The position numbers and the translations under genes are program-made. 64,000 nucleotides of DNA from contig DAIDHF010000004.1 in NCBI GenBank assembly GCA_027452005.1, positions 1 through 64,000 on the forward strand. The letters are read 5' to 3'. Shown here piece after piece: positions 48,360-58,331 of this stretch. The notes beneath the pieces were generated by a model that ran no database searches, had not been told where the DNA came from, and was given only the letters and a program-made list of their open reading frames with translations. The DNA comes from Acidimicrobiales bacterium. GTDB taxonomy: Bacteria > Actinomycetota > Acidimicrobiia > Acidimicrobiales > JAKAVM01. Position 1 is the first letter of the stretch, and every line of letters begins with the position of its first letter.

Positions 48360-49295
48360 ATGTCTGAACGAACCCGAGACCTACCAAGAAGATCGTGCCT
48401 GTCTGTTCCCGGCTCTAGTGAGAGATTTCTAGAAAAAGGGCCAACAATTGCGGCGGACATGACCTTCTTAGACCTAGAGGACTCAGTGGCCCCCCTCGAG
48501 AAGGAGGCCGCCAGGGCCAAGGTGGCTGAAGCGATCAAGAACCTTGACTGGGGGGATCGAATTATCTGTGTCCGGGTAAACGCCTGGGATACCAAGTGGA
48601 CCTACGGGGACGTAATTGAAGTGGTTTCCAAGTCTGGTGAACGTCTAGAAGAGATAATGTTGCCAAAGGTGCAGAGCGCGGCCGAGATTGTCGCCCTTGA
48701 CCTGTTACTTACCCAAGTAGAACTCAACTGCGGACTGCCTGTTGGTCACATCGGGATTGAGGCCCAGATTGAGACTACCCGGGGACTCATCAACGTCGAA
48801 GAGATCTGTGCAGCATCAAGGCGACTTGAGACAATAATATTTGGCCCGGCGGACTTTGCAGCCTCCATGGAGATGCCCGTTTTAACCGGAGGGGTCCAAA
48901 TACCCGAGTACCCTGGAGATCACTTTCACTACGTGTTCTCAAAGATCCTCATGGCCGGGCGAGCTAACGGTCTCCAGGTTATTGACGGGCCCTTTCTCAA
49001 GATTAGAGAGATCGACTCATTTCGCGATTACTGCAATCGCACCAAGACCCTCGGATACGATGGAAAGTGGGCCTTGCATCCAGACCAGGTAACCGTTCTC
49101 AACGAGATATTTTCACCCACCCAAGAGCAGTTTGATCGGGCCATTGCAATACTCGATGCCTATAAGGTGGCCACTGAGCAAGATCGCAAGGGAGCTGTAA
49201 TGTTCGGTGACGAGATGATCGACGAGGCCTCGCGAAAGATGGCAAACAAGTTCGTTGCCCGAGGGATCCGGGCAGGACTCAAGCCATCAAGCTAG
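48360..49295 (+). CDS. HpcH/HpaI aldolase (CitE-like; malyl/beta-methylmalyl-CoA lyase-like)
   Basis: RRSCLSVPGSSERFLEKGPTIAADMTFLDLEDSVAPLEKEAAR; IGIEAQIETTRGLINVEEI; IIFGPADFAASM; KWALHPDQV. Confidence 0.9.
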   Translation: MSERTRDLPRRSCLSVPGSSERFLEKGPTIAADMTFLDLEDSVAPLEKEAARAKVAEAIKNLDWGDRIICVRVNAWDTKWTYGDVIEVVSKSGERLEEIMLPKVQSAAEIVALDLLLTQVELNCGLPVGHIGIEAQIETTRGLINVEEICAASRRLETIIFGPADFAASMEMPVLTGGVQIPEYPGDHFHYVFSKILMAGRANGLQVIDGPFLKIREIDSFRDYCNRTKTLGYDGKWALHPDQVTVLNEIFSPTQEQFDRAIAILDAYKVATEQDRKGAVMFGDEMIDEASRKMANKFVARGIRAGLKPSS

Positions 49296-51002
49296 CTCTA
49301 AGAGCCGTCTGGCGATCACCTTTAGGGCCAATGTTTCGTCGGCCCCTTCGAAGATGGACAAAACCCGGGCATCCACGAAATACCTAGAGATCGGGAACTC
49401 CTCAGCAAATCCCATTCCACCGTGGATTTGAAGAGCTTCTCGGGTAACCCACTCGCAGGCCCGGCAAACGTAGGCCTTGACCATGGAGGCCTCCATGGCA
49501 CCCTCGCCCTTTGCCATCAGCCTGGCAACCTGGTATGAAAACTGCCTGGCGGCCTGGATGATTACAGCCATTCGACCAAGCTTTTGCTGGGTGAGTTCAT
49601 AGTCGACTATTGGGCTCCCAAATACCTTTCTAGCCCTTGCATAGTCAAGGGCGGCCTCATAAGCGGCCTGCATGACCCCGACCGCCCGAGCGGCAGTTTG
49701 GAGGCGTCCGTTCTCAAAGCCCTCCATTTGAAGGTAGAAACCGCGTCCCAGCCCGTCGCTCTCTCCAATAAGCTGGTTTGCGGGAACCCACCAGTCATCC
49801 AGGGAGATCTCATATGAGTGCATCCCGCGATATCCAATCGTGTCGATTGGACGGCCTTGGATGTGTCCGGGGGGAAGGTCGGCGGGGCGTTGGTCTTCGC
49901 CTGGGTTCTGGGTGAACTCAAACCCCTTTCCGGGGCCAACCGGCTTGTTGACAATAAACATGGAAAGTCCGCGGTGCCCCTTGGATCTGTCTGGATCGCT
50001 GCGCGCGAGGAGCATCAGGACGTCTGCCCGGGCCGCAAAAGTACACCACGTCTTGACCCCTCGAATCAGGTACCCACTAGGGGGGTCTCCACACGGTGTT
50101 GCGGTCGTGGTAATCCCGGCCACGTCTGACCCGTAGTCAGGTTCGGTAACCGCTACCGCACACAAGATCTCAGCTGAGGCCAACCGGGGGAGCCAGGTTT
50201 CCTTCTGGGCCTGTGTTCCTCCTTTTACCAACGCCCTGGTAAGGATCTCGGGACGAGTTATCAGAGATCCTCCTATTCCAAGAGATGCTCTAGAGAGTTC
50301 CTCGGTCGCCACGACCATGGCCAGATAGTCACCGTCTCCACCTTGGGCAAAGCCTCCGAAGGATTCCGGGACCGACAACCCAAACCCTCCAATCTCAGCC
50401 AGGCCGGAGATAACCGACTCTGGGACGTCCCCGTTAGTGCGGTGGACGTGTTCAGCATGTGGAACGATCTCGTTCTCGGCAAACTTCCGAAAGGTCTCAG
50501 CGGCAAGCTCAAAGTCGCTATCGAGGTGCCGCTCTCCGGGGGTCTGCGCGAACCTGGCCACGACCTCAGGAGATCTCCAATAAGTCAGAAATTCTGATTC
50601 TCCTCCAAAGTCATCAAATCTAAGCCCCCAGATGTCCTCTCTAAATAGAACCCTGGACCGAGCGTCGCAGATAGCATCCGCACAGAATACACAGGCCAGT
50701 TGGGCTTCAAGGTCTCCCAGGGCTCCGTACTCTAGAGCGGACCTGGCCATGGCAAGACCAGCCTTTGCATGGGCTAGTTCATAACAGGCGACCTGGTGGG
50801 TGTCGATTACCTGGTTTACGCTACTGCCTTGAGACTTGAGGTAATTAAGGGCCCGGTCAACCAGTGCCTCCATCTTGTCAAGCTCATATTCGGCCCCACG
50901 CAAGTCAGGCCCAAGTTCTTGGCGGTTGGTTTGTCCAGTTGGACCGTCCGAATTTGGGGAACTCAAAGAAACCTTGTGGCTATCGGGCGAAATTGGGGAC
51001 AT
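49287..51002 (-). CDS. Acyl-CoA dehydrogenase with N-terminal extension (methylsuccinyl-CoA dehydrogenase-like)
   Basis: About 130-aa N-terminal helical extension (HQVACYELAHAKAGLAMARSALEYG); VTEPDYGSDVAGITTTATP; ALQIHGGMGFAEEFPISRYFVDARVLSIFEGADETLALKVIARRLL. Confidence 0.85.
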   Translation of the reverse strand: MSPISPDSHKVSLSSPNSDGPTGQTNRQELGPDLRGAEYELDKMEALVDRALNYLKSQGSSVNQVIDTHQVACYELAHAKAGLAMARSALEYGALGDLEAQLACVFCADAICDARSRVLFREDIWGLRFDDFGGESEFLTYWRSPEVVARFAQTPGERHLDSDFELAAETFRKFAENEIVPHAEHVHRTNGDVPESVISGLAEIGGFGLSVPESFGGFAQGGDGDYLAMVVATEELSRASLGIGGSLITRPEILTRALVKGGTQAQKETWLPRLASAEILCAVAVTEPDYGSDVAGITTTATPCGDPPSGYLIRGVKTWCTFAARADVLMLLARSDPDRSKGHRGLSMFIVNKPVGPGKGFEFTQNPGEDQRPADLPPGHIQGRPIDTIGYRGMHSYEISLDDWWVPANQLIGESDGLGRGFYLQMEGFENGRLQTAARAVGVMQAAYEAALDYARARKVFGSPIVDYELTQQKLGRMAVIIQAARQFSYQVARLMAKGEGAMEASMVKAYVCRACEWVTREALQIHGGMGFAEEFPISRYFVDARVLSIFEGADETLALKVIARRLLELA

Positions 51003-51079
51003 TGGACTTAAAGACCTCTTCTGTAGATGGACTGCTTATAAAATATATCGGCCTAGATAATCTATCCAACTAAGCCGAC

Positions 51080-51739
51080 TCAGCCCACCTTGCCTGCTAC
51101 CACGGTTACCAAGGGTGGTAGAACTATTGATTCCCCGATGAAGTCGTCTTCAGGTATAGAAGTTATTTCGGCCAGGTAACTCGCAATAGGTCCTAAGCCA
51201 AAACTTACCGGGGACTCGGCCCAGGTGTCTCGGACCTCTAGTCCCGTCTCAGCTACCAACTTGGGCAAAATAGCCCCAATGTCCGGGTTCTTGGCGTCGG
51301 CCATTGAAAATGGGTCTCCATTTATACGTCCTGCCGAAGTAATGGGTTCTTGGACAACCACCCACCCACCCACCTTTAGAGCCATGGCCATCTTGGAAAG
51401 TACCGCTGAAGGATCGGTGACATGTAAGAGCAAGAACCGACTGAAGGCTAAGTCCACCTGCTCGGGAAGCAGTAGATCCTCTCCGGCCTGAGTTATTGTA
51501 ATAACTTGGGCGTGGAACTGTGCGGCTAGGCGGGCAACCTCGTTGCAGGCCCCTGGGTCACTGTCGACGGCATATACTCGGCCGTAGGCCCCAACCAGTT
51601 CGGCTAGTGCCACGCTAACGTCGCCCGACCCGGCCCCGACGTCCACACAAGACCACCCGGGTCCAACCTGTACTCGTTGTAGAGCGGTCTCAAGAGGGCG
51701 ACGGTACACGTCATTGCGCAGGGCTAACAATTCAGCCAA
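51080..51739 (-). CDS. SAM-dependent methyltransferase
   Basis: WSCVDVGAGSGDVSVALAELVGAYGRVYAVDSDPGA; FSRFLLLHVTDPSAVLSKMAMALKVGGWVVVQEP. Confidence 0.88.
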   Translation of the reverse strand: MAELLALRNDVYRRPLETALQRVQVGPGWSCVDVGAGSGDVSVALAELVGAYGRVYAVDSDPGACNEVARLAAQFHAQVITITQAGEDLLLPEQVDLAFSRFLLLHVTDPSAVLSKMAMALKVGGWVVVQEPITSAGRINGDPFSMADAKNPDIGAILPKLVAETGLEVRDTWAESPVSFGLGPIASYLAEITSIPEDDFIGESIVLPPLVTVVAGKVG

Positions 51740-51769
51740 TTACCTTAGGTCCTCTTCTAGCTAGAGTTA

Positions 51770-54130
51770 CTACAAACCTTGAGTGCCAGGTCCTCCATCG
51801 GGCGAGGCGATGGCCACCTTTTCTTTGGCTACCCCATTCCCGTTGGAGATTTCAAATGCCGCCATTCCCTTAGCCTCCATCCAGGTCTTGAAGTCATCTG
51901 GGGGAAGCGGTTTGGAAATATAGTACCCCTGGGTCCGGTCGCAACCAAGGTCAACTAGCAAATCGAGGGTTTCACGATCCTCAACCCCTTCGGCGGTTAC
52001 CTGTATTCCTAACGTGTGACTCAGATCCACCATGGACCTCACGATTGCGAAGTCGTGCTCCTCGTTTATTATGTTTGCAACAAATGACCGATCCATCTTT
52101 AGTTCATTTATTGGGAGCCGCCTGAGTGTAGACAGTGATGAGTATCCGGTACCAAAGTCGTCAATGCTCGTGTGGATTCCCAAAGACGATATCTTGTGCA
52201 ACATCTCTTCAACAATTGGCATTTCGTCAATAATTGCACTCTCGGTAATTTCCAGCATGAGTTTCTCAGGGGGGAGTCCAGATTCGGATAGTAACTCCTC
52301 GAGCCAGTCCAGGAGGGAGTAATCATGGAGGTTCCTAACCGAGATATTGGCGGCCAAGTGAAGGTCTAGGCCTTGTTTTCTCCACTCTTGGACTTGGCGA
52401 ACACTTTCAATTCCTACCCATCTGGTTAGTTGGTTGATGAGACCGGAGATCTCAGCCAACTCGACAAAGTGAGCCGGTGACAAAAGTCCACGTCGAGGGT
52501 GCTGCCAGCGCACCAGCGCCTCCATGCCGACTGCCCGTCCCGAGGAAAGGTCAATCTTGGGTTGATAGTGCAGGACCATCTCTCCACGATCAATCGCTGG
52601 GCCGAGTTCCCCGAGAAGCGTAAGACGCCTGATATTGAAGTGAGAGCTATCGGGACTATAAGTGGATTTTCCTACCCCGTTGCGCTTGGCCGCATATAGG
52701 GCCATATCGGCCTTTTGTAGGAGGGCCTCAGCATCGCGTCCATGATCGGGGAAACTGGCAATACCAATTGATCCAGACGCCCTGACCTGAATTCCTGAGA
52801 GCATGAATGGAGGTTCTAGAACACCCTGAATCTTCGAGGTCAACTCATGGCAGGTGTGTTCAGCGTCTTGGGAAACCCGAACCACGGCGAACTCGTCACC
52901 CCCGAGACGGGCCAAAACGTCAGTGGGTCCCAAAACTGACCCCAGTCGCTCTCCAACTTGGCGCAGCAGCTGGTCACCAAACTGATGCCCCAGGGTATCG
53001 TTGATCTCTTTGAACTGGTTTATATCCACCATCAAAAGGGATACCGATTGCCCGGATTTTTCCGCCAATGCCAAAGAGCTTATGAGCTTTTGGTGCAACT
53101 GGACCCGGTTTGGGAGATCGGTAACCCCGTCGTGTAGGGCTTGGTGCATCAGGGCGTTCTGTGCCCCGACCCGCTCGGTGATGTCCTCAATTGAAACGGC
53201 CACCTCCCAGTTGCCAACCGAGAAGATCTGGAGACTATATACCCCAGTTTTTAGCGCCGGAGTGTCGGTGGACGGGGTGACGTCAATATCAATCTTGAAC
53301 GGATTTCCGGTGGCATTAACTCGACGCAGGAGTCCATAAAAGGGTCCCGAGTTGGGCAGTTCGTAGTCCACGTCAGCAAAGGAGCTGCCAACCAAGTTTG
53401 AGATATCAATTCCCGTCGTCGAGATGGTAGCCGGGTTAGACGAGATGAGTGAGATCATCGACGGGTCTATTTCGCCTCTTTCAGGGAGGTTGGCCTCCAA
53501 GCGAAACACGTAAATGCCAACCGGGATCTTCTCCATGATGTTGGCGTATCGCCTAAGGTGCTGTTCGGCCTTCTCACGGGCCAGAGACACGGTTGCTGCA
53601 GCCGCGGCCACGGCTAATCCAATTATCAAGTAGGCCACAATCCCATGGGCCCGAGACCCCCAGAAGAACGCATAGTTAAAGCGCATCGCACCCCACATGG
53701 CCGCCGCTCCAATGACCGCCCCTACCCCGGTTGTGCGAGGCGGGAACAAGATACCTTCGGCTGCCAGTGCGGCAATTCCGGCCATAAATATGGGTGCCCA
53801 CCACTTGGGATATACCGCCACCAAGGAGGCTATATATATCTGATCCAACCACATCATCTGGTAATGAAGACGGTTGGTTCGACGAGTCCACACGTCGATT
53901 ACAATGCTAGATCCAAGGCCAAGAACGGTCATGGCGGCGACGAACCCGTACGTCTTGTCCGTGGCGGGCATTCTGACTATTGCGCTCACAATAACTGCAA
54001 CAATCACGACGTGATGGGAGAAACTTGCCTGATTCCACCACCTAGACTGGGGCACCGAGAAATCTTCTAGCCCACTTGCTGAAGCCAGACCCCTCTTAAT
54101 AACTCTTGAAAGTGAATTGTCAGATTCCAC
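51770..54130 (-). CDS. Membrane GGDEF-EAL protein (diguanylate cyclase/c-di-GMP phosphodiesterase)
   Basis: LARLGGDEFAVVRV; MEALVRWQHPRRG; IDDFGTGYSSLSTLRRLPINELKMDRSFV; N-terminal TM region. Confidence 0.93.
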   Translation of the reverse strand: MESDNSLSRVIKRGLASASGLEDFSVPQSRWWNQASFSHHVVIVAVIVSAIVRMPATDKTYGFVAAMTVLGLGSSIVIDVWTRRTNRLHYQMMWLDQIYIASLVAVYPKWWAPIFMAGIAALAAEGILFPPRTTGVGAVIGAAAMWGAMRFNYAFFWGSRAHGIVAYLIIGLAVAAAAATVSLAREKAEQHLRRYANIMEKIPVGIYVFRLEANLPERGEIDPSMISLISSNPATISTTGIDISNLVGSSFADVDYELPNSGPFYGLLRRVNATGNPFKIDIDVTPSTDTPALKTGVYSLQIFSVGNWEVAVSIEDITERVGAQNALMHQALHDGVTDLPNRVQLHQKLISSLALAEKSGQSVSLLMVDINQFKEINDTLGHQFGDQLLRQVGERLGSVLGPTDVLARLGGDEFAVVRVSQDAEHTCHELTSKIQGVLEPPFMLSGIQVRASGSIGIASFPDHGRDAEALLQKADMALYAAKRNGVGKSTYSPDSSHFNIRRLTLLGELGPAIDRGEMVLHYQPKIDLSSGRAVGMEALVRWQHPRRGLLSPAHFVELAEISGLINQLTRWVGIESVRQVQEWRKQGLDLHLAANISVRNLHDYSLLDWLEELLSESGLPPEKLMLEITESAIIDEMPIVEEMLHKISSLGIHTSIDDFGTGYSSLSTLRRLPINELKMDRSFVANIINEEHDFAIVRSMVDLSHTLGIQVTAEGVEDRETLDLLVDLGCDRTQGYYISKPLPPDDFKTWMEAKGMAAFEISNGNGVAKEKVAIASPDGGPGTQGL

Positions 54131-54259
54131 GGTTAGCTAAATGATAGTCCTTTAGTTGTATCAACACAAACGAATATATCCTGGTAGATGCTTATTTTTG
54201 TACGCATTTGGATGCCATTTGCATAGCACACGCTCCAACAGTACTAGGTTATTCAGGCG

Positions 54260-54682
54260 ATGAAGGCGATAATGCTCCTGTGTGACGCTGCCCAGGTTGC
54301 CGACGGCAAGCTCTATATTTTGGGGGGCGGATGGTCGGTAACCGGTCCCATGCCCGTACCGAGTGCAATTGCAGTGAAGGTGGAGGTGGATTGGTATGAG
54401 GTTGAGCAGATTCACAACTGGGAGATTTCACTCGTTGATGAAGATGGTCACCCGGTTCTCGTCGAAACACCCGAGGGTGACCATGAGCTACATGTCAGAG
54501 GCGAGTTTGAGGTAGCCAAGCCGGAAGGTCTGCCAGCTGGGAGCCCGGTTGATTTCTCGCTCGCCATCAATATGGGCCCCCTGCCCTTAGAAAACGGAAG
54601 GCGATATTCCTGGCGACTAGCCATTGACGGCAACTCTGATGCCTCGTGGTCTCTGGCTTTTTCAACTAGACCTATTGCCTAA
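54260..54682 (+). CDS. Conserved hypothetical protein (DUF6941-like)
   Basis: MKAIMLLCDAAQVADGKLYILGGGWSVTGPMPVPSAIAVKVEVDW; good coding frame between convincing genes. Confidence 0.7.
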   Translation: MKAIMLLCDAAQVADGKLYILGGGWSVTGPMPVPSAIAVKVEVDWYEVEQIHNWEISLVDEDGHPVLVETPEGDHELHVRGEFEVAKPEGLPAGSPVDFSLAINMGPLPLENGRRYSWRLAIDGNSDASWSLAFSTRPIA

Positions 54683-54705
54683 ATGATAACTCGAGGAGGA
54701 ATTAT

Positions 54706-55218
54706 ATGACTGTACACGATCGACCGTTCGGGAGATACTATGAGGATTTTGAGCCCGGTGACATCTACCGGCACTGGCCTGGCAAGACTATTACAGAGGC
54801 CGATGATCATCTGTTTTGTATGATCACCATGAACCACCATCCGCTTCATACCAACGAGTACTTTGCCGAGAATGAGACAGTTCACAAGAAAAACGTGGTC
54901 GTGGGTAATCTGGTTTACTCACTCGTTTTGGGTATGAGCGTTCCAGATGTCTCTGGTTCATGCATTGCCAATCTAGAGGTAGAGTCCTTGATCCACCGGT
55001 TCCCGACTTTTCACGGTGACACAATATATGCAGAGACCCGGGTACTTGACCGGGCAGAGTCAAAGTCCAAGGGTGACCGAGGGGTGGTAACCGTTGAGAC
55101 GAAGGCGTTCAACCAACGCGGGGAAGAGGTCTGTTATTTCAGACGAAAGCTAATGGTCTGGAAGAGCGAGTTTGCTCCGCAGAGAAAACGCCCTTACGGC
55201 GATAACGTCTGGGAATAA
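54706..55218 (+). CDS. MaoC family dehydratase (mesaconyl-CoA hydratase-like)
   Basis: GRYYEDFEPGDIYRHWPGKTITEADDHLFCMITMNHHPLHTNEYFAE; FHGDTIYAETRVLDRAESKSKGDRGVVTVETKAFNQRGEEVC. Confidence 0.88.
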   Translation: MTVHDRPFGRYYEDFEPGDIYRHWPGKTITEADDHLFCMITMNHHPLHTNEYFAENETVHKKNVVVGNLVYSLVLGMSVPDVSGSCIANLEVESLIHRFPTFHGDTIYAETRVLDRAESKSKGDRGVVTVETKAFNQRGEEVCYFRRKLMVWKSEFAPQRKRPYGDNVWE

Positions 55219-55233
55219 AGGCACAAGGGTAAT

Positions 55234-55288
55234 TCCATCAAGTTACCCCGAGGGGACTGGCGGCTTCAGCCATCAGAGGACGTCACCG
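55234..55288 (-). repeat. Intergenic repeat copy B (inverted relative to copy A at 26527-26740)
   Basis: Minus strand: cggtgacgtcctctgatggctgaagccgccagtcccctcggggtaacttgatgga. Confidence 0.8.
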
Positions 55289-55311
55289 AGCTACTCAGAG
55301 TATAACCCGGG

Positions 55312-56265
55312 TTACGTAGCTGGAATTTTCGGTTGGGCCGGGCCGAGGAACTCTAGAACCCGAGCGTTGAACTCCTCGGGTTGTTCCACGTTCATGAAGT
55401 GACCGGCATCTTCAACTATGTGCATCTTGGATTCGGCATTTAGGTATGTCTTTGCTGCAAGTGCTAGCTCGACATCTAGACATCCGTCGTTTCTCCCGTG
55501 CATATAAAGTAGGGGTTGTGGAGTTGGGGCCATTACTGCCGCCTGGTATTGGGCAAGTGAGTCATCATGTCTTGTCGAGTCAAACATTGCCCGGTAGTAA
55601 CCAATTGCACTCGACAAGTTGTCCTCGTTTCTTAGAGCCCTCTTGACATGAATTAGGTCATCGGTTGCGTTATAGCCTGGTGACCAGTCGTTCCAGAGGC
55701 GTTCTATCAAGGCGAGATCATTCATCATAATGGCCGCCTCGGCAAGCGGGACCTGAAAGAAGAACATATACCAGCTGCGCTTGAGCTGATCTACGGAAAA
55801 GAACGCCGAGGCCATTGCTGCTACCGGGGGAACCGCACAGGTGACCACCCGCCGCCAAGCACCAGGTTGATATGCTGCCGCCCCGTAAGCACTAAATGCT
55901 CCCCAGTCGTGTCCGATAATCACGCCCTGATTGCCGGGCGATAGCTGGCTGGCAATGGCACAGGCATCGGCCACTAGGGCTCCGGTCTGGAACGAAGACC
56001 CAGGTGGGGTACTAGTTGGCCAGTATCCGCGTTGGAATGGTGCCACGGCCCGGTAGCCTGCCTTGGCCAGTGGGCCAAGCAGGTATCGCCAGGTATAGGC
56101 GGTGTCGGGAAACCCGTGCAGACATAAGGCGAGTTCTCCATCTTGTGGACCCAGGCCAATAAGCGAGAATTGAACCCCGTTGGCTATGATTGTGAAGTGG
56201 TCAAAGCCGTCAATGGAAGTCTGGCTTTCGTCTTCGACGTGATCGCTGGTAAAATTATCGGACAT
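55312..56265 (-). CDS. Alpha/beta hydrolase (epoxide hydrolase/haloalkane dehalogenase-like)
   Basis: LCLHGFPDTAYTWRYLLGPLAKAGYRAVAPFQRGYW; GVIIGHDWGAFSAYGAA; EDAGHFMNVEQPEEFNARVLEFL; ATG at 56265. Confidence 0.92.
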   Translation of the reverse strand: MSDNFTSDHVEDESQTSIDGFDHFTIIANGVQFSLIGLGPQDGELALCLHGFPDTAYTWRYLLGPLAKAGYRAVAPFQRGYWPTSTPPGSSFQTGALVADACAIASQLSPGNQGVIIGHDWGAFSAYGAAAYQPGAWRRVVTCAVPPVAAMASAFFSVDQLKRSWYMFFFQVPLAEAAIMMNDLALIERLWNDWSPGYNATDDLIHVKRALRNEDNLSSAIGYYRAMFDSTRHDDSLAQYQAAVMAPTPQPLLYMHGRNDGCLDVELALAAKTYLNAESKMHIVEDAGHFMNVEQPEEFNARVLEFLGPAQPKIPAT

Positions 56266-56298
56266 AGTTACAATGGTACATGAGAGAACAGTAGAGAT

Positions 56299-57435
56299 AT
56301 GGCACACGACTGGCTAGACAGATGCCTGACCAAGCTCTGTGAAGTGGAGGGCTCTGATCTCCACATTAAAGTTGGAGCTCCACCGAGAATCCGGGTCAAC
56401 GGAATTCTCTATGAGCTTGAAGGCGAGAACCGGATAGGCCCCGAAGATTCAGAGGCCATGGCATTGGCCATCATGCGCCCCGACGTGGCCGAGCACTTTC
56501 GAAAAGAGCTAGAAGCTGACTGTGCCTACTCGTTGCCCGGACTGGGTAGGTTTCGAGTAAACGTGTACCACCAGCGATCTACCGTGGCCCTCGCCCTGAG
56601 GAGGGTCATGCCTGATCCGGCGACCATAGCCGAGCTGGGTCTCCCTGAAGTCGTTGCCCGTTTAGCAGACGAGGAAAGGGGCCTTATTTTGGTTACCGGT
56701 CCAACGGGCTCTGGTAAGACGACTACTTTAGCTGCCGTTGTTGAACATATAAATCGGTCTCGACCCTGTCATATAATTACCATTGAGGACCCCGTCGAAA
56801 TCTTGCACCGCGATAAAATGGCCTCTATTGAGCAGCGAGAGATAGGAATTGACACGCGCGACTTTGCCACGGCTCTGCGGGCCGCCATGCGCCAAGATCC
56901 TGACGTTATTTTAGTCGGCGAGATGAGAGACCTAGAAACCGTGCAGGCTGCCTTGACGGCTGCCGAAACCGGGCACCTAGTACTCTCAACCCTTCACACT
57001 ACCGATGCGACCGAGTCGATAAATAGGATTATTGACTTTTTTGCTCCCTACCAACAAAAGCAGGCACGGATTGCCTTGGCCTCGGTTCTAAGGGGAACAG
57101 TTGGGCAGCGCCTGGTTAGAACCATCGACGGACATGGTCGGGTGGCAGCTGCCGAGATAATGGTACCAAATGGACGGATTCAGCAGTGTATAACCGACCC
57201 AGAACACACCGATGGAATTCGTGAGATTATACAAGAGGGCGACTACTACGGGATGCAAACTTTTGATCAGTCCATATGTCATCTGTTTGAATCTGGGGTG
57301 ATCGGTCTCAAAGAGGCCCTATTGGCGGCGACCAATCCTCACGACCTCAGGGTAATACTACAAAACAAGGGACTAATCCCAACGGTTGGGGGTCAAGATG
57401 GAGACCTCATGCCACCTAGTGCGGGCGCCGCTTAG
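56299..57435 (+). CDS. pilT: Type IV pilus twitching motility ATPase PilT
   Basis: GSDLHIKVGAPPRIRVNG; LILVTGPTGSGKTTTLAAVVEHIN Walker A; HIITIEDPVEILH; REIGIDTRDFATALRAAMRQDPDVILVGEMRDLETVQAALTAAETGHLVLSTLHT. Confidence 0.95.
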   Translation: MAHDWLDRCLTKLCEVEGSDLHIKVGAPPRIRVNGILYELEGENRIGPEDSEAMALAIMRPDVAEHFRKELEADCAYSLPGLGRFRVNVYHQRSTVALALRRVMPDPATIAELGLPEVVARLADEERGLILVTGPTGSGKTTTLAAVVEHINRSRPCHIITIEDPVEILHRDKMASIEQREIGIDTRDFATALRAAMRQDPDVILVGEMRDLETVQAALTAAETGHLVLSTLHTTDATESINRIIDFFAPYQQKQARIALASVLRGTVGQRLVRTIDGHGRVAAAEIMVPNGRIQQCITDPEHTDGIREIIQEGDYYGMQTFDQSICHLFESGVIGLKEALLAATNPHDLRVILQNKGLIPTVGGQDGDLMPPSAGAA

Positions 57436-57437
57436 GA

Positions 57438-58289
57438 TTGCCTAGAGTAATTTTTCACGGGGTTCGTGGGTCGTTCCCGTGTGGAGGTCCGGACTACCTG
57501 AAGTACGGAGGCAACACGTCATGTGTTGAGATCCGCACCAACGATCCGGAGCCCATTATCTTGGACTTGGGAACCGGACTGGTAAGACTAGCTGACCGCC
57601 TTGAAAGTCGTGAGAACTTTAGGGCTTCGGTACTTCTTAGTCATCCTCACTGGGATCATATTCAAGGCCTCCCATATTTCAAACCGCTTCATGTTACAGG
57701 TTCTCAGATAGAGATTTTTGCGCCCCCGGTTGAAATATCGTGTGGCGAATCTTATAAAGTGCATCTCGGAGATGTGTTCGATAAGGCTTTTAGCCCCCCC
57801 CTCTTTCCGGTAAGCTGGAACCAACTCGGTGGTAAGGTGGCAATTCACGAACTCACCAGTTCAACCTTTTCCATAGGAGGGGCAAATGTAACGTGTGCGC
57901 CGGTTCCACATCCCGGAATCAATCTGGGTTTCAAGATTATCGTAAGCGGGGTTTCGATAGGGTATGTTAGTGACCACCAGATGCCAAGAGATGACCGTGA
58001 AATCGACCCCGAGGTACTGAAACTTATAGAGGGTGTGGACTTACTCATTCACGACGCCCAATACAGCCAGGAAGAGTTCGAGGCCAAAAGTGATTGGGGG
58101 CACTGCACATATGACTATGCCGTCCATGTGGCCCATGAAGCTCAAGTAAAGTGCCTGGTCCCCTTCCACCACGACCCTTCTCATAGTGATGAGGCCATGG
58201 ACCAGATTTCGGCGCACCTGGTTCAAATGGCTAAACAAGTTGGTATAGAGTGTAGAGTCGCCATGGAAGGCATGGAGATCAATCTTTAG
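57438..58289 (+). CDS. MBL-fold metallohydrolase
   Basis: FHGVRGSFPCGGPDYLKYGGNTSCVEI; LLSHPHWDHIQGLPYF; IGYVSDHQMP; LLIHDAQY; LVPFHHDPSHSD. Confidence 0.92.
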   Translation: MPRVIFHGVRGSFPCGGPDYLKYGGNTSCVEIRTNDPEPIILDLGTGLVRLADRLESRENFRASVLLSHPHWDHIQGLPYFKPLHVTGSQIEIFAPPVEISCGESYKVHLGDVFDKAFSPPLFPVSWNQLGGKVAIHELTSSTFSIGGANVTCAPVPHPGINLGFKIIVSGVSIGYVSDHQMPRDDREIDPEVLKLIEGVDLLIHDAQYSQEEFEAKSDWGHCTYDYAVHVAHEAQVKCLVPFHHDPSHSDEAMDQISAHLVQMAKQVGIECRVAMEGMEINL

Positions 58290-58331
58290 GACCCAGGTTG
58301 GTGGGAAGTTCTTGAAAGCGAAGAGTACAAG

